A stretch of DNA of 64,000 bases. Source: Sepiola atlantica. Taxonomy: Eukaryota > Mollusca > Cephalopoda > Sepiida > Sepiolidae. Shown here in pieces: positions 1 to 11,526 of this stretch. The DNA lies in assembly GCA_963556195.1 (NCBI GenBank), contig CAUVYP010000585.1:61001-125000 (forward strand). Reading direction: 5' to 3'. The notes below the pieces were generated by a model. That model worked only from the letters and a program-made list of their open reading frames with translations, made no database searches and was not told the DNA's origin. A program made the translations under genes and the position numbers. Numbering within the stretch: position 1 is the stretch's first letter; each line of letters opens with the position of its first letter.

Positions 1-183
1 TTGATGTTTTGCGTATTCAGTTTGTATCGACATATCTCCGGCAGTACAAGAGCTGCACTTCTGAAACTTGGTACTTCAGTAGAAAAGGCCTATTCGAGAC
101 TGTCTTTAAAGTTTCGTTGCACAATTCGAATAAATGTGAAAGGTATAAACAAAAGCGATATCAACTTTAAAACGCGCTAAATT
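1..183 (+). repeat. Partial satellite monomer at left edge
   Basis: This is a monomer lacking its first three bases, cut by the window edge. It carries the A-type box (AAGGCCTATTCGAGA), TTTAAAG in place of GCAAAG just after it, and the GTGAAAGGT variant downstream. That makes it a relative of the SSKF/VKG-type units seen again at 2601, 9854 and 15618. The array therefore extends leftward beyond the window. Confidence 0.95.
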
Positions 184-189
184 TTGTTG

Positions 190-369
190 ATGTTTTGCGT
201 ATTCAGTTTGTATCGACATAACTCCGGCAGTACAAGAGCTGCACTTCTGAAACTTGGTACTTCAGTAGAAAAGGCCTATTCGAGACTGTCTGCAAAGTTT
301 CGTTGCACAATTCGAATAAATGTGGAAGTTATAAACAAAAGCGATATCAAATTTAAACCGCGCTAAATT
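190..369 (+). other. Recurring 60-codon open frame, not called as a gene
   Basis: Each intact unit has an ATG at base 7 and a TAA at 181-183 in one frame, because 186 is a multiple of three. About 17 monomers carry internal or early stops and 13 have frameshifts. One stop (ACTTAAGTAG) is shared by a series of higher-order copies, so broken frames are amplified freely. Nine units lose the terminal stop (for example CGCTTAATT), giving merged frames. The box haplotypes differ mainly by amino-acid-changing substitutions. No signal peptide, known motif or promoter context supports a protein. I read it as satellite-borne chance coding. Confidence 0.8.
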
Positions 370-1299
370 TTGTTGATGTTTTGCGTATTCAGTTTGTATC
401 GACATATCTCCGGCAGTACAAGAGCTGCACTTCTGAAACTTGGTACTTCAGTAGAACATGTGTCTCCGCGACTGTCTGCAAAGTTTCGTTGCACAATTCG
501 AATAAATGTGGAAGTTATAAACAAAAGCGATATCAAATTTAAAACGCGCTAAATTTTGTTGATGTTTTGCGTATTCAGTTTGTATCGACATATCTCCGGT
601 AGTACAAGAGCTGCACTTCTGAAACTTGGTACTTCAGTAGAACATGTGTCTCCGCGACTGTCTGCAAAGTTTCGTTGCACAATTCGAATAAATGTGGAAG
701 TTATAAACAAAAGCGATATCAACTTTAAAACGCGCTAAATTTTGTTGATGTTTTTCGTATTCAGTTTGTATCGACATATCTCCGGCAGTACAAGAGCTGC
801 ACTTCTGAAACTTGGTACTTCAGTAGAACATGTGTCTCCGCGACTGTCTGCAAAGTTTCGTTGCACAATTCGAATAAATATGGAAGTTATAAACAAAAGC
901 GATATCAACTTTAAAACGCGCTAAATTTTGTTGATGTTTTGCGTATTCAGTTTGTATCGACATATCTCCGGCAGTACCAGAGCTGCACTTCTGAAACTTA
1001 GTACTACAGTAGAACATGTGTCTCCGCGACTGTCTGCAAAGTTTCGTTGCACAATTCGAATAAATGTGGAAGTTATAAACAAAAGCGATATCAACTTTAA
1101 AACGCGCTAAATTTTGTTGATGTTTTACGTATTCAGTTTGTATCGACATATCTCCGGCAGTACTAGAGCTGCACTTCTGAAACTTGGTACTTCAGTAGAA
1201 CATGTGTCTCCGCGACTGTCTGCAAAGTTTCGTTGCACAATTCGAATAAATGTGGAAGTTATAAACAAAAGCGATATCAACTTTAAAACGCGCTTAATT

Positions 1300-1485
1300 T
1301 TGTTGATGTTTTGCGTATTCAGTTTGTATCGACATATCTCCGGCTGTACAAAAGCTGCACTTCTGAAACCTGGTACTTCAGTAGAACATGTGTCTCCGCG
1401 ACTGTCTGCAAAGTTTCGTTGCACAATTCGAATAAATGTGGAAGTTATAAACAAAAGCGATATCAACTTAAAAACGCGCTAAATT
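1300..1485 (+). repeat. KPG marker monomer, first copy
   Basis: This unit carries GGCTGTACAAAAGCTGC and CTGAAACCTGG in place of GGCAGTACAAGAGCTGC and CTGAAACTTGG, plus AACTTAAAAACG near its end. It is the first of six such markers. It still has CAATTCGAATAAA, while the later copies (3717, 7437, 10970, 16362, 20640) share CAATTATAATAAA and AAACGCG. It is therefore either the ancestral state or a partly converted copy. Confidence 0.85.
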
Positions 1486-1670
1486 TTGTTGATGTTTGCG
1501 TATTCAGTTTGTATCGACATATCTCCGGCAGTACAAGAGCTGCACTTCTGAAACTTGGTACTTCAGTAGAAAAGGCCTATTCGAGACTGTCTGCAAAGTT
1601 TCGTTGCACAATTCGAATAAATGTGGAAGTTATAAACAAAAGCGATATCAACTTTAAAACGCGCTAAATT
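1486..1670 (+). repeat. 185-bp monomer (T deletion), copy 1
   Basis: One T is missing from the TTTT run after TTGATG, giving GATGTTTGCG. The same deletion recurs in six later monomers, so it is an inherited marker and unlikely to be a sequencing slip. Here it directly follows the KPG marker. In copies 2, 3, 5 and 6 a GGTCTATTCGAGACGG unit intervenes. Confidence 0.85.
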
Positions 1671-4646
1671 TTGTTGATGTTTTGCGTATTCAGTTTGTAT
1701 CGACATATCTCCGGCAGTACAAGAGCTGCACTTCTGAAACTTGGTACTTAAGTAGAAAAGGCCTATTCGAGACTGTCTGCAAAGTTTCGTTGCACAATTC
1801 GAATAAATGTGGAAGTTATAAACAAAAGCGATATCAACTTTAAAACGCGCTAAATTTTGTTGATGTTTTGCGTATTCAGTTTGTATCGACATATCTCCGG
1901 CAGTACAAGAGCTGCACTTCTGAAACTTGGTACTTCAGTAGAAAAGGCTTATTCGAGACTGTCTGCAAAGTTTCGTTGCACAATTCGAATAAATGTGGAA
2001 GGTATAAACAAAAGCGATATTAACTTTAAAACGCGCTAAATTTTGTTGATGTTTTGCGTATTCAGTTTGTATCGACATATCTCCGGCAGTACAAGAGCTG
2101 CACTTCTGAAACTTGGTACTTCAGTAGCACATGTGTCTCCGCGAACATATGCAAAGTTTCGTTGCACAATTCGAATAAATGTGGAAGTTATAAACAAAAG
2201 CGATATCAACTTTAAAACGCGCTAAATTTTGTTGATGTTTTGCGTATTCAGTTTATATCGACATATCTCCGGCAGTACAAGAGCTGCACTTCTGAAACTT
2301 GGTACTTCAGTAGAACATGTGTCTCCGCGACTGTCTGCAAAGTTTCGTTGCACAATTCGAATAAATGTGGAAGTTATAAACAAAAGCGATATCAACTTTA
2401 AAACGCGCTAAATTTTGTTGATGTTTTGCGTATTCAGTTTGTATCGACATATCTCCGGCAGTACAAGAGCTGCACTTCTGAACCTTGGTACCTCAGTAGA
2501 AAAGGCCTATTCGAGACTGTCTGCAAAGTTTCGTTGCACAATTCGAATAAATGTGGAAGTTATAAACAAAAGCGATATCAACTTTAAAACGCGCTAAATT
2601 TTGTTGATGTTTTGCGTATTCAGTTTGTATCGACATATCTCCGGCAGTACAAGAGCTGCACTTCTGAAACTTGGTACTTCAGTAGAAAAGGCCTATTCGA
2701 GACTGTCTTCAAAGTTTCGTTGCACAATTCGAATAAATGTGAAAGGTATAAACAAAAGCGATATCAACTTTAAAACGCGCTAAATTTTGTTGATGTTTTG
2801 CGTATTCAGTTTGTATCGACATATCTCCGGCAGTACAAGAGCTGCACTTCTGACACTTGGTACTTTCGTAGAAAAGGCCTATTCGAGACTGTCTGCAAAG
2901 TTTCGTTGCACAATTCGAATAAATGTGGAAGTTATAAACAAAAGCGATATCAAATTTAAAACGCGCTAAATTTTGTTGATGTTTTGCGTATTCAGTTTGT
3001 ATCGACATATCTCCGGTAGTACAAGAGCTGCACTTCTGAAACTTGGTACTTCAGTAGAACATGTGTCTCCGCGACTGTCTGCAAAGTTTCGTTGCACAAT
3101 TCGAATAAATGTGGAAGTTATAAACAAAAGCGATATCAACTTTAAAACGCGCTAAATTTTGTTGATGTTTTTCGTATTCAGTTTGTATCGACATATCTCC
3201 GGCAGTACAAGAGCTGCACTTCTGAAACTTGGTACTTCAGTAGAACATGTGTCTCCGCGACTGTCTGCAAAGTTTCGTTGCACAATTCGAATAAATGTGG
3301 AAGTTATAAACAAAAGCGATATCAACTTTAAAACGCGCTAAATTTTGTTGATGTTTTGCGTATTCAGTTTGTATCGACATATCTCCGGCAGTACAAGAGC
3401 TGCACTTCTGAAACTTAGTACTACAGTAGAACATGTGTCTCCGCGACTGTCTGCAAAGTTTCGTTGCACAATTCGAATAAATGTGGAAGTTATAAACAAA
3501 AGCGATATCAACTTTAAAACGCGCTAAATTTTGTTGATGTTTTACGTATTCAGTTTGTATCGACATATCTCCGGCAGTACAAGAGCTGCACTTCTGAAAC
3601 TTGGTAATTCAGTAGAACATGTGTCTCCGCGACTGTCTGCAAAGTTTCGTTGCACAATTCGAATAAATGTGGAAGTTATAAACAAAAGCGATATCAACTT
3701 TAAAACGCGCTTAATTTTGTTGATGTTTTGCGTATTCAGTTTGTATCGACATATCTCCGGCTGTACAAAAGCTGCACTTCTGAAACCTGGTACTTCAGTA
3801 GAACATGTGTCTCCGCGACTGTCTGCAAAGTTTCGTTGCACAATTATAATAAATGTGGAAGTTATAAACAAACGCGATATCAACTTTAAAACGCGCTAAA
3901 TTTTGTTGATGTTTTGCGTATTCAGTTTGTATCGACATATCTCCGGCAGTACAAGAGCTGCACTTCTGAAACTTGGTACTTCAGTAGTAAAGGTCTATTC
4001 GAGACGGTCTGCAAAGTTTCGTTGCACAATTCGAATAAATGTGGAAGTTATAAACAAAAGCGATATCAACTTTAAAACGCGCTAAATTTTGTTGATGTTT
4101 TGCGTATTCAGTTTGTATCGACATATCTCCGGCAGTACAAGAGCTGCACTTCTGAAACTTGGTACTTCAGTAGAAAAGGCCTATTCGAGACTGTCTGCAA
4201 AGTTTCGTTGCACAATTCGAATAAATGTGAAAGGTATAAACAAAAGCGATATCAACTTTAAAACGCGCTAAATTTTGTTGATGTTTTGCGTATTCAGTTT
4301 GTATCGACATATCTCCGGCAGTACAAGAGCTGCACTTCTGAAACTTAGTACTTCAGTAGAAAAGGCCTATTCGAGACTGTCTGCTAAGTTTCGTTGCACA
4401 ATTCGAATAAATGTGGAAGTTATAAACAAAAGCGATATCAACTTTAAAACGCGCTAAATTTTGTTGATGTTTTGCGTATTCAGTTTGTATCGACATATCT
4501 CCGGCAGTACAAGAGCTGCACTTCTGAAACTTGGTACTTCAGTAGAAAAGGCTTATTCGAGACTGTCTGCAAAGTTTCGTTGCACAATTCGAATAAATGT
4601 GGAAGGTATAAACAAAAGCGATATCAACTTTAAAACGCGCTAAATT

Positions 4647-6506
4647 TTGTTGATGTTTTGCGCATTCAGTTTGTATCGACATATCTCCGGCAGTACAAGA
4701 GCTGCACTTCTGAAACTTGGTACTTCAGTAGCACATGTGTCTCCGCGAACATATGCAAAGTTTCGTTGCACAATTCGAACAAATGTGGAAGTTATAAACA
4801 AAAGCGATATCAACTTTAAAACGCGCTAAATGTTGTTGATGTTTTGCGTATTCAGTTTATATCGACATATCTCCGGCAGTACAAGAGCTGCACTTCTGAA
4901 ACTTGGTACTTCAGTAGAACATGTGTCTCCGCGACTGTCTGCAAAGTTTCGTTGCACAATTCGAATAAATGTGGAAGTTATAAACAAAAGCGATATCAAC
5001 TTTTAAACGCGCTAAATTTTGTTGATGTTTTGCGTATTCAGTTTGTATCGACATATCTCCGGCAGTACAAGAGCTGCACTTCTGAAACTTAGTACTTTAG
5101 TAGTAAAGGCCTATTCGAGACTGTCTGCAAAGTTTCGTTGCACAATTCGAATAAATGTGGAAGTTATAAACAAAAGCGATATCAACTTTAAAACGCGCTA
5201 AATTTTGTTGATGTTTTACGTATTCAGTTTGTATCGACATATCTCCGGCAGTACAAGAGCTGCACTTCTGAAACTTGGTACTTCAGTAGAACATGTGTCT
5301 CCGCGACTGTCTGCAAAGTTTCGTTGCACAATTCGAATAAATGTGGAAGTTATAAACAAAAGCGATATCAACTTTAAAACGCGCTAAATTTTGTTGATGT
5401 TTTGCGTATTCAGTTTGTATCGACATATCTCCGGCAGTACAAGAGCTGCACTTCTGAAACTTGGTACTTCAGTAGAACATGTGTCTCCGCGACTGTCTGC
5501 AAAGTTTCGTTGCACAATTCGAATAAATTTGGAAGTTATAAACAAAAGCGATATCAACTTTAAAACGCGCTAAATTTTGTTGATGTTTTGCGTATTCAGT
5601 TTGTATCGACATATCTCCGGCAGTACAAGAGCTGCACTTCTGAAACTTGGTACTTCAGTAGCACATGTGTCTCCGCGAACATATGCAAAGTTTCGTTGCA
5701 CAATTCGAACAAATGTGGAAGTTATAAACAAAAGCGATATCAACTTTAAAACGCGCTAAATTTTGTTGATGTTTTGCGTATTCAGTTTATATCGACATAT
5801 CTCCGGCAGTACAAGAGCTGCACTTCTGAAACTTGGTACTTCAGTAGAAAATGTGTCTCCGCGACTGTCTGCAAAGTTTCGTTGCACAATTCGAATAAAT
5901 GTGGAAGTTATAAACAAAAGCGATATCAACTTTAAAACGCGCTAAATTTTGTTGATGTTTTGCGTATTCAGTTTGTATCGACATATCTCCGGCAGTACAA
6001 GAGCTGCACTTCTGAAACTTAGTACTTCAGTAGTAAAGGCCTATTCGAGACTGTCTGCAAAGTTTCGTTGCACAATTCGAATAAATGTGGAAGTTATAAA
6101 CAAAAGCGATATCAACTTTAAAACGCGCTAAATTTTGTTGATGTTTTACGTATTCAGTTTGTATCGACATATCTCCGGCAGTACAAGAGCTGCACTTCTG
6201 AAACTTGGTACTTCAGTAGAACATGTGTCTCCGCGACTGTCTGCAAAGTTTCGTTGCACAATTCGAATAAATGTGGAAGTTATAAACAAAAGCGATATCA
6301 ACTTTAAAACGCGCTAAATTTTGTTGATGTTTTGCGTATTCAGTTTGTATCGACATATCTCCGGCAGTACAAGAGCTGCACTTCTGAAACTTGGTACTTC
6401 AGTAGAACATGTGTCTCCGCGATTGTCTGCAAAGTTTCGTTGCACAATTCGAATAAATTTGGAAGTTATAAACAAAAGCGATATCAACTTTAAAACGCGC
6501 TAAATT
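4647..6506 (+). repeat. Five-monomer tandem duplication, 930-bp period
   Basis: Monomers at 4647, 4833, 5019, 5205 and 5391 reappear in the same order at 5577, 5763, 5949, 6135 and 6321. The order is RTYA box, TTATATCG variant, GTAAAGGCC box, TTTTACG variant, then the AATTTGGAAG variant. Small differences separate the copies, such as CGCATTC at 4667 and a premature TAA in the 4833 unit (CTTTTAAACG). This looks like a local duplication by unequal crossover of five units. Confidence 0.8.
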
Positions 6507-6692
6507 TTGTTGATGTTTTGCGTATTCAGTTTGTATCGACATATCTCCGGCAGTACAAGAGCTGCACTTCTGAAACTTAGTACTTCAGTAGAACATGTGT
6601 CTCCGCGACTGTCTGCAAAGTTTCGTTGCACAATTCGAATAAATGTGGAAGTTATAAACAAAAGCGATATCAACTTTAAAACGCGCTAAATT

Positions 6693-6878
6693 TTGTTGAT
6701 GTTTTGCGTATTCAGTTTGTATCGACATATCTCCGGCAGTACTAGAGCTGCACTTCTGAACCTTGGTACCTCAGTAGAAAAGGCCTATTCGAGACTGTCT
6801 TCAAAGTTTCGTTGCACAATTCGAATAAATGTGAAAGGTATAAACAAAAGCGATATCAACTTTAAAACGCGCTAAATT
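6693..6878 (+). repeat. Chimeric monomer, NLG 5' part and SSKF/VKG 3' part
   Basis: The left half has CTGAACCTTGGTACCTCAG, typical of the NLG monomer. The right half has TCTTCAAAG and GTGAAAGGT, typical of the monomer that normally follows it (compare 9668 and 9854). A deletion of exactly one monomer, with its joint between about bases 79 and 106 of the unit, explains the structure. A long conversion tract is the alternative. Confidence 0.75.
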
Positions 6879-7250
6879 TTGTTGATGTTTTGCGTATTCA
6901 GTTTGTATCGACATATCTCCGGCAGTACAAGAGCTGCACTTCTGAAACTTGGTACTTTAGTAGAAAAGGCCTATTCGAGACTGTCTGCAAAGTTTCGTTG
7001 CACAATTCGAATAAATGTGGAAGTTATAAACAAAAGCGATATCAAATTCAAAACGCGCTAAATTTTGTTGATGTTTTGCGTATTCAGTTTGTATCGACAT
7101 ATCTCTGTTAGTACAAGAGCTGCACTTCTGAAACTTGGTACTTCAGTAGAACATGTGTCTCCGCGACTGTCTGCAAAGTTTCGTTGCACAATTCGAATAA
7201 ATGTGGAAGTTATAAACAAAAGCGATATCAACTTTAAAACGCGCTAAATT

Positions 7251-7436
7251 TTGTTGATGTTTTTCGTATTCAGTTTGTATCGACATATCTCCGGCAGTAC
7301 AAGAGCTGCACTTCTGAAACTTGGTACTTCAGTAGAACATGTGTCTCCGCGACTGTCTGCAAAGTTTCGTTGCACAATTCGAATAAATGTGGAAGTTATA
7401 AACAAAAGCGATATCAACTTTAAAACGCGCTTAATT
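7251..7436 (+). repeat. Chimeric monomer joining MFF and MFY types
   Basis: The 5' end reads GATGTTTTTCG (MFF type) and the 3' end CGCTTAATT, a feature of the MFY-type monomer just before the KPG marker (compare 1114 and 3531). In longer copies (3159, 3345, 3531) these are separate units with a third between them. The chimera therefore records a deletion of two monomers. The same hybrid recurs at 16176 and 20454, so it was later amplified. Confidence 0.75.
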
Positions 7437-7808
7437 TTGTTGATGTTTTGCGTATTCAGTTTGTATCGACATATCTCCGGCTGTACAAAAGCTGCACTTC
7501 TGAAACCTGGTACTTCAGTAGAACATGTGTCTCCGCGACTGTCTGCAAAGTTTCGTTGCACAATTATAATAAATGTGGAAGTTATAAACAAACGCGATAT
7601 CAACTTTAAAACGCGCTAAATTTTGTTGATGTTTTGCGTATTCAGTTTGTATCGACATATCTCCGGCAGTACAAGAGCTGCACTTCTGAAACATGGTACT
7701 TCAGTAGTAAAGGTCTATTCGAGACGGTCTGCAAAGGTTCGTTGCACAATTCGAATAAATGTGGAAGTTATAAACAAAAGCGATATCAACTTTAAAACGC
7801 GCTAAATT

Positions 7809-7993
7809 TTGTTGATGTTTGCGTATTCAGTTTGTATCGACATATCTCCGGCAGTACAAGAGCTGCACTTCTGAAACTTGGTACTTCAGTAGAAAAGGCC
7901 TATTCGAGACTGTCTGCAAAGTTTCGTTGCACAATTCGAATAAATGTGGGAGTTATAAACAAAAGCGATATCAACTTTAAAACGCGCTAAATT
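7809..7993 (+). repeat. 185-bp monomer (T deletion), copy 2
   Basis: It has the same GATGTTTGCG deletion as the unit at 1486. It lies directly after the GGTCTATTCGAGACGG unit at 7623 and two units after the KPG marker. A private G in GTGGGAGTT distinguishes this copy. Confidence 0.85.
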
Positions 7994-9481
7994 TTGTTGA
8001 TGTTTTGCGTATTCAGTTTGTATCGACATATCTCCGGCAGTACAAGAGCTGCACTTCTGAAACTTGGTACTTCAGTAGAATAGGCCTATTCGAGACTGTC
8101 TGCAAAGTTTCGTTGCACAATTCGAATAAATGTGGAAGTTATAAACAAAAGCGATATCAACTTTAAAACGCGCTAAATTTTGTTGATGTTTTGCGTATTC
8201 AGTTTGTATCGACATATCTCCGGCAGTACAAGAGCTGCACTTCTGAAACTTGGTACTTCAGTAGAAAAGGCTTATTCGAGACTGTCTGCAAAGTTTCGTT
8301 GCACAATTCGAATAAATGTGGAAGGTATAAACAAAAGCGATATCAACTTTAAAACGCGCTAAATTTTGTTGATGTTTTGCGTATTCAGTTTGTATCGACA
8401 TATCTCCGGCAGTACAAGAGCTGCACTTCTGAAACTTGGTACTTCAGTAGCACATGTGTTTCCGCGAACATATGCAAAGTTTCGTTGCACAATTCGAACA
8501 AATGTGGAAGTTATAAACAAAAGCGATATCAACTTTAAAACGCGCTAAATTTTGTTGATGTTTTGCGTATTCAGTTTATATCGAAATATCTCCGGCAGTA
8601 CAAGAGCTGCACTTCTGAAACTTGGTACTTCAGTAGAACATGTGTCTCCGCGACTGTCTGCAAAGTTTCGTTGCACAATTCGAATAAATGTGGAAGTTAT
8701 AAACAAAAGCGATATCAACTTTAAAACGCGCTAAATTTTGTTGATGTTTTGCGTATTCAGTTTGTATCGACATATCTCCGGCAGTACAAGAGCTGCACTT
8801 CTGAAACTTGGTACTTAAGTAGAAAAGGCCTATTCGAGACTGTCTGCCAAGTTTCGTTGCACAATTCGAATAAATGTGGAAGTTATAAACAAAAGCGATA
8901 TCAACTTTAAAACGCGCTAAATTTTGTTGATGTTTTGCGTATTCAGTTTGTATCGACATATCTCCGGCAGTACAAGAGCTGCACTTCTGAAACTTGGTAC
9001 TTCAGTAGAAAAGGCTTATTCGAGACTGTCTGCAAAGTTTCGTTGCACAATTCGAATAAATGTGGAAGGTATAAACAAAAGCGATATCAACTTTAAAACG
9101 CGCTAAATTTTGTTGATGTTTTGCGTATTCAGTTTGTATCGACATATCTCCGGCAGTACAAGAGCTGCACTTCTGAAACTTGGTACTTCAGTAGCACATG
9201 TGTCTCCGCGAACATATGCAAAGTTTCGTTGCACAATTCGAATAAATGTGGAAGTTATAAACAAAAGCGATATCAACTTTAAAACGCGCTAAATTTTGTT
9301 GTTGTTTTGCGTATTCAGTTTATATCGACATATCTCCGGCAGTACAAGAGCTGCACTTCTGAAACTTGGTACTTCAGTAGAACATGTGTCTCCGCGACTG
9401 TCTGCAAAGTTTCGTTGCACAATTCGAATAAATTTGGAAGTTATAAACAAAAGCGATATCAACTTTAAAACGCGCTAAATT
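7994..9481 (+). repeat. Four-monomer tandem duplication, 744-bp period
   Basis: Units at 7994, 8180, 8366 and 8552 match those at 8738, 8924, 9110 and 9296 in order: a stop-bearing A-type unit, GGAAGGTATAAAC, RTYA box, then TTATATCG. The two stop-bearing units differ in cause: TAG in GAATAGGCC at 7994 and TAA in ACTTAAGTAG at 8738. The last unit of copy 2 also carries AATTTGGAAG at its 3' side, which marks it as a joint with another type. Confidence 0.75.
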
Positions 9482-11341
9482 TTGTTGATGTTTTGCGTAT
9501 TCAGTTTGTATCGACATATCTCCGGCAGTACAAGAGCTGCACTTCTGAAACTTAGTACTTCAGTAGAACATGTGTCTCCGCGACTGTCTGCAAAGTTTCG
9601 TTGCACAATTCGAATAAATGTGGAAGTTATAAACAAAAGCGATATCAACTTTAAAACGCGCTAAATTTTGTTGATGTTTTGCGTATTCAGTTTGTATCGA
9701 CATATCTCCGGCAGTACAAGAGCTGCACTTCTGAACCTTGGTACCTCAGTAGAAAAGGCCTATTCGAGACTGTCTGCAAAGTTTCGTTGCACAATTCGAA
9801 TAAATGTGGAAGTTATAAACAAAAGCGATATCAACTTTAAAACGCGCTAAATTTTGTTGATGTTTTGCGTATTCAGTTTGTATCGACATATCTCCGGCAG
9901 TACAAGAGCTGCACTTCTGAAACTTGGTACTTCAGTAGAAAAGGCCTATTCGAGACTGTCTTCAAAGTTTCGTTGCACAATTCGAATAAATGTGAAAGGT
10001 ATAAACAAAAGCGATATCAACTTTAAAACGCGCTAAATTTTGTTGATGTTTTGCGTATTCAGTTTGTATCGACATATCTCCGGCAGTACAAGAGCTGCAC
10101 TTCTGAAACTTGGTACTTTAGTAGAAAAGGCCTATTCGAGACTGTCTGCAAAGTTTCGTTGCACAATTCGAATAAATGTGGAAGTTATAAACAAAAGCGA
10201 TATCAAATTTAAAACGCGCTAAATTTTGTTGATGTTTTGCGTATTCAGTTTGTATCGACATATCTCCGGTAGTACAAGAGCTGCACTTCTGAAACTTGGT
10301 ACTTCAGTAGAACATGTGTCTCCGCGACTGTCTGCAAAGTTTCGTTGCACAATTCGAATTAATGTGGAAGTTATAAACAAAAGCGATATCAACTTTAAAA
10401 CGCGCTAAATTTTGTTGATGTTTTTCGTATTCAGTTTGTATCGACATATCTCCGGCAGTACAAGAGCTGCACTTCTGAAACTTGGTACTTCAGTAGAACA
10501 TGTGTCTCCGCGACTGTCTGCAAAGTTTCGTTGCACAATTCGAATAAATGTGGAAGTTATAAACAAAAGCGATATCAACTTTAAAACGCGCTAAATTTTG
10601 TTGATGTTTTGCGTATTCAGTTTGTATCGACATATCTCCGGCAGTACAAGAGCTGCACTTCTGAAACTTAGTACTACAGTAGAACATGTGTCTCCGCGAC
10701 TGTCTGCAAAGTTTCGTTGCCCAATTCGAATAAATGGGGAAGTTATAAACAAAAGCGATATCAACTTTAAAACGCGCTAAATTTTGTTGATGTTTTACGT
10801 ATTCAGTTTGTATCGACATATCTCCGGCAGTACAAGAGCTGCACTTCTGAAACTTGGTACTTCAGTAGAACATGTGTCTCCGCGACTGTCTGCAAAGTTT
10901 CGTTGCACAATTCGAATAAATGTGGAAGTTATAAACAAAAGCGATATCAACTTTAAAACGCGCTAAATTTTGTTGATGTTTTGCGTATTCAGTTTGTATC
11001 GACATATCTCCGGCTGTACAAAAGCTGCACTTCTGAAACCTGGTACTTCAGTAGAACATGTGTCCCCGCGACTGTCTGCAAAGTTTCGTTGCACAATTAT
11101 AATAAATGTGGAAGTTATAAACAAACGCGATATCAACTTTAAAACGCGCTAAATTTTGTTGATGTTTTGCGTATTCAGTTTGTATCGACATATCTCCGGC
11201 AGTACAAGAGCTGCACTTCTGAAACTTGGTACTTCAGTAGTAAAGGTCTATTCGAGACGGTCTGCAAAGTTTCGTTGCACAATTCGAATAAATGTGGAAG
11301 TTATAAACAAAAGCGATATCAACTTTAAAACGCGCTAAATT

Positions 11342-11526
11342 TTGTTGATGTTTGCGTATTCAGTTTGTATCGACATATCTCCGGCAGTACAAGAGCTGCA
11401 CTTCTGAAACTTGGTACTTCAGTAGAAAAGGCCTATTCGAGACTGTCTGCAAAGTTTCGTTGCACAATTCGAATAAATGTGGAAGTTATAAAAAAAAGCG
11501 ATATCAACTTTAAAACGCGCTAAATT
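11342..11526 (+). repeat. 185-bp monomer (T deletion), copy 3
   Basis: It has the same single-T deletion and the same context (KPG at 10970, GGTCTATTCGAGACGG at 11156). A private C-to-A change creates an A8 run in ATAAAAAAAAGCG. It lies 3533 bp, or 19 monomers, from copy 2. Confidence 0.85.

Noticed and set aside
820..1149. Minus-strand and merged plus-strand frames of 109-122 codons
   Set aside because: They arise where a point change removes a stop and two units fuse in frame. They repeat the same monomer translation and move with the higher-order repeats.
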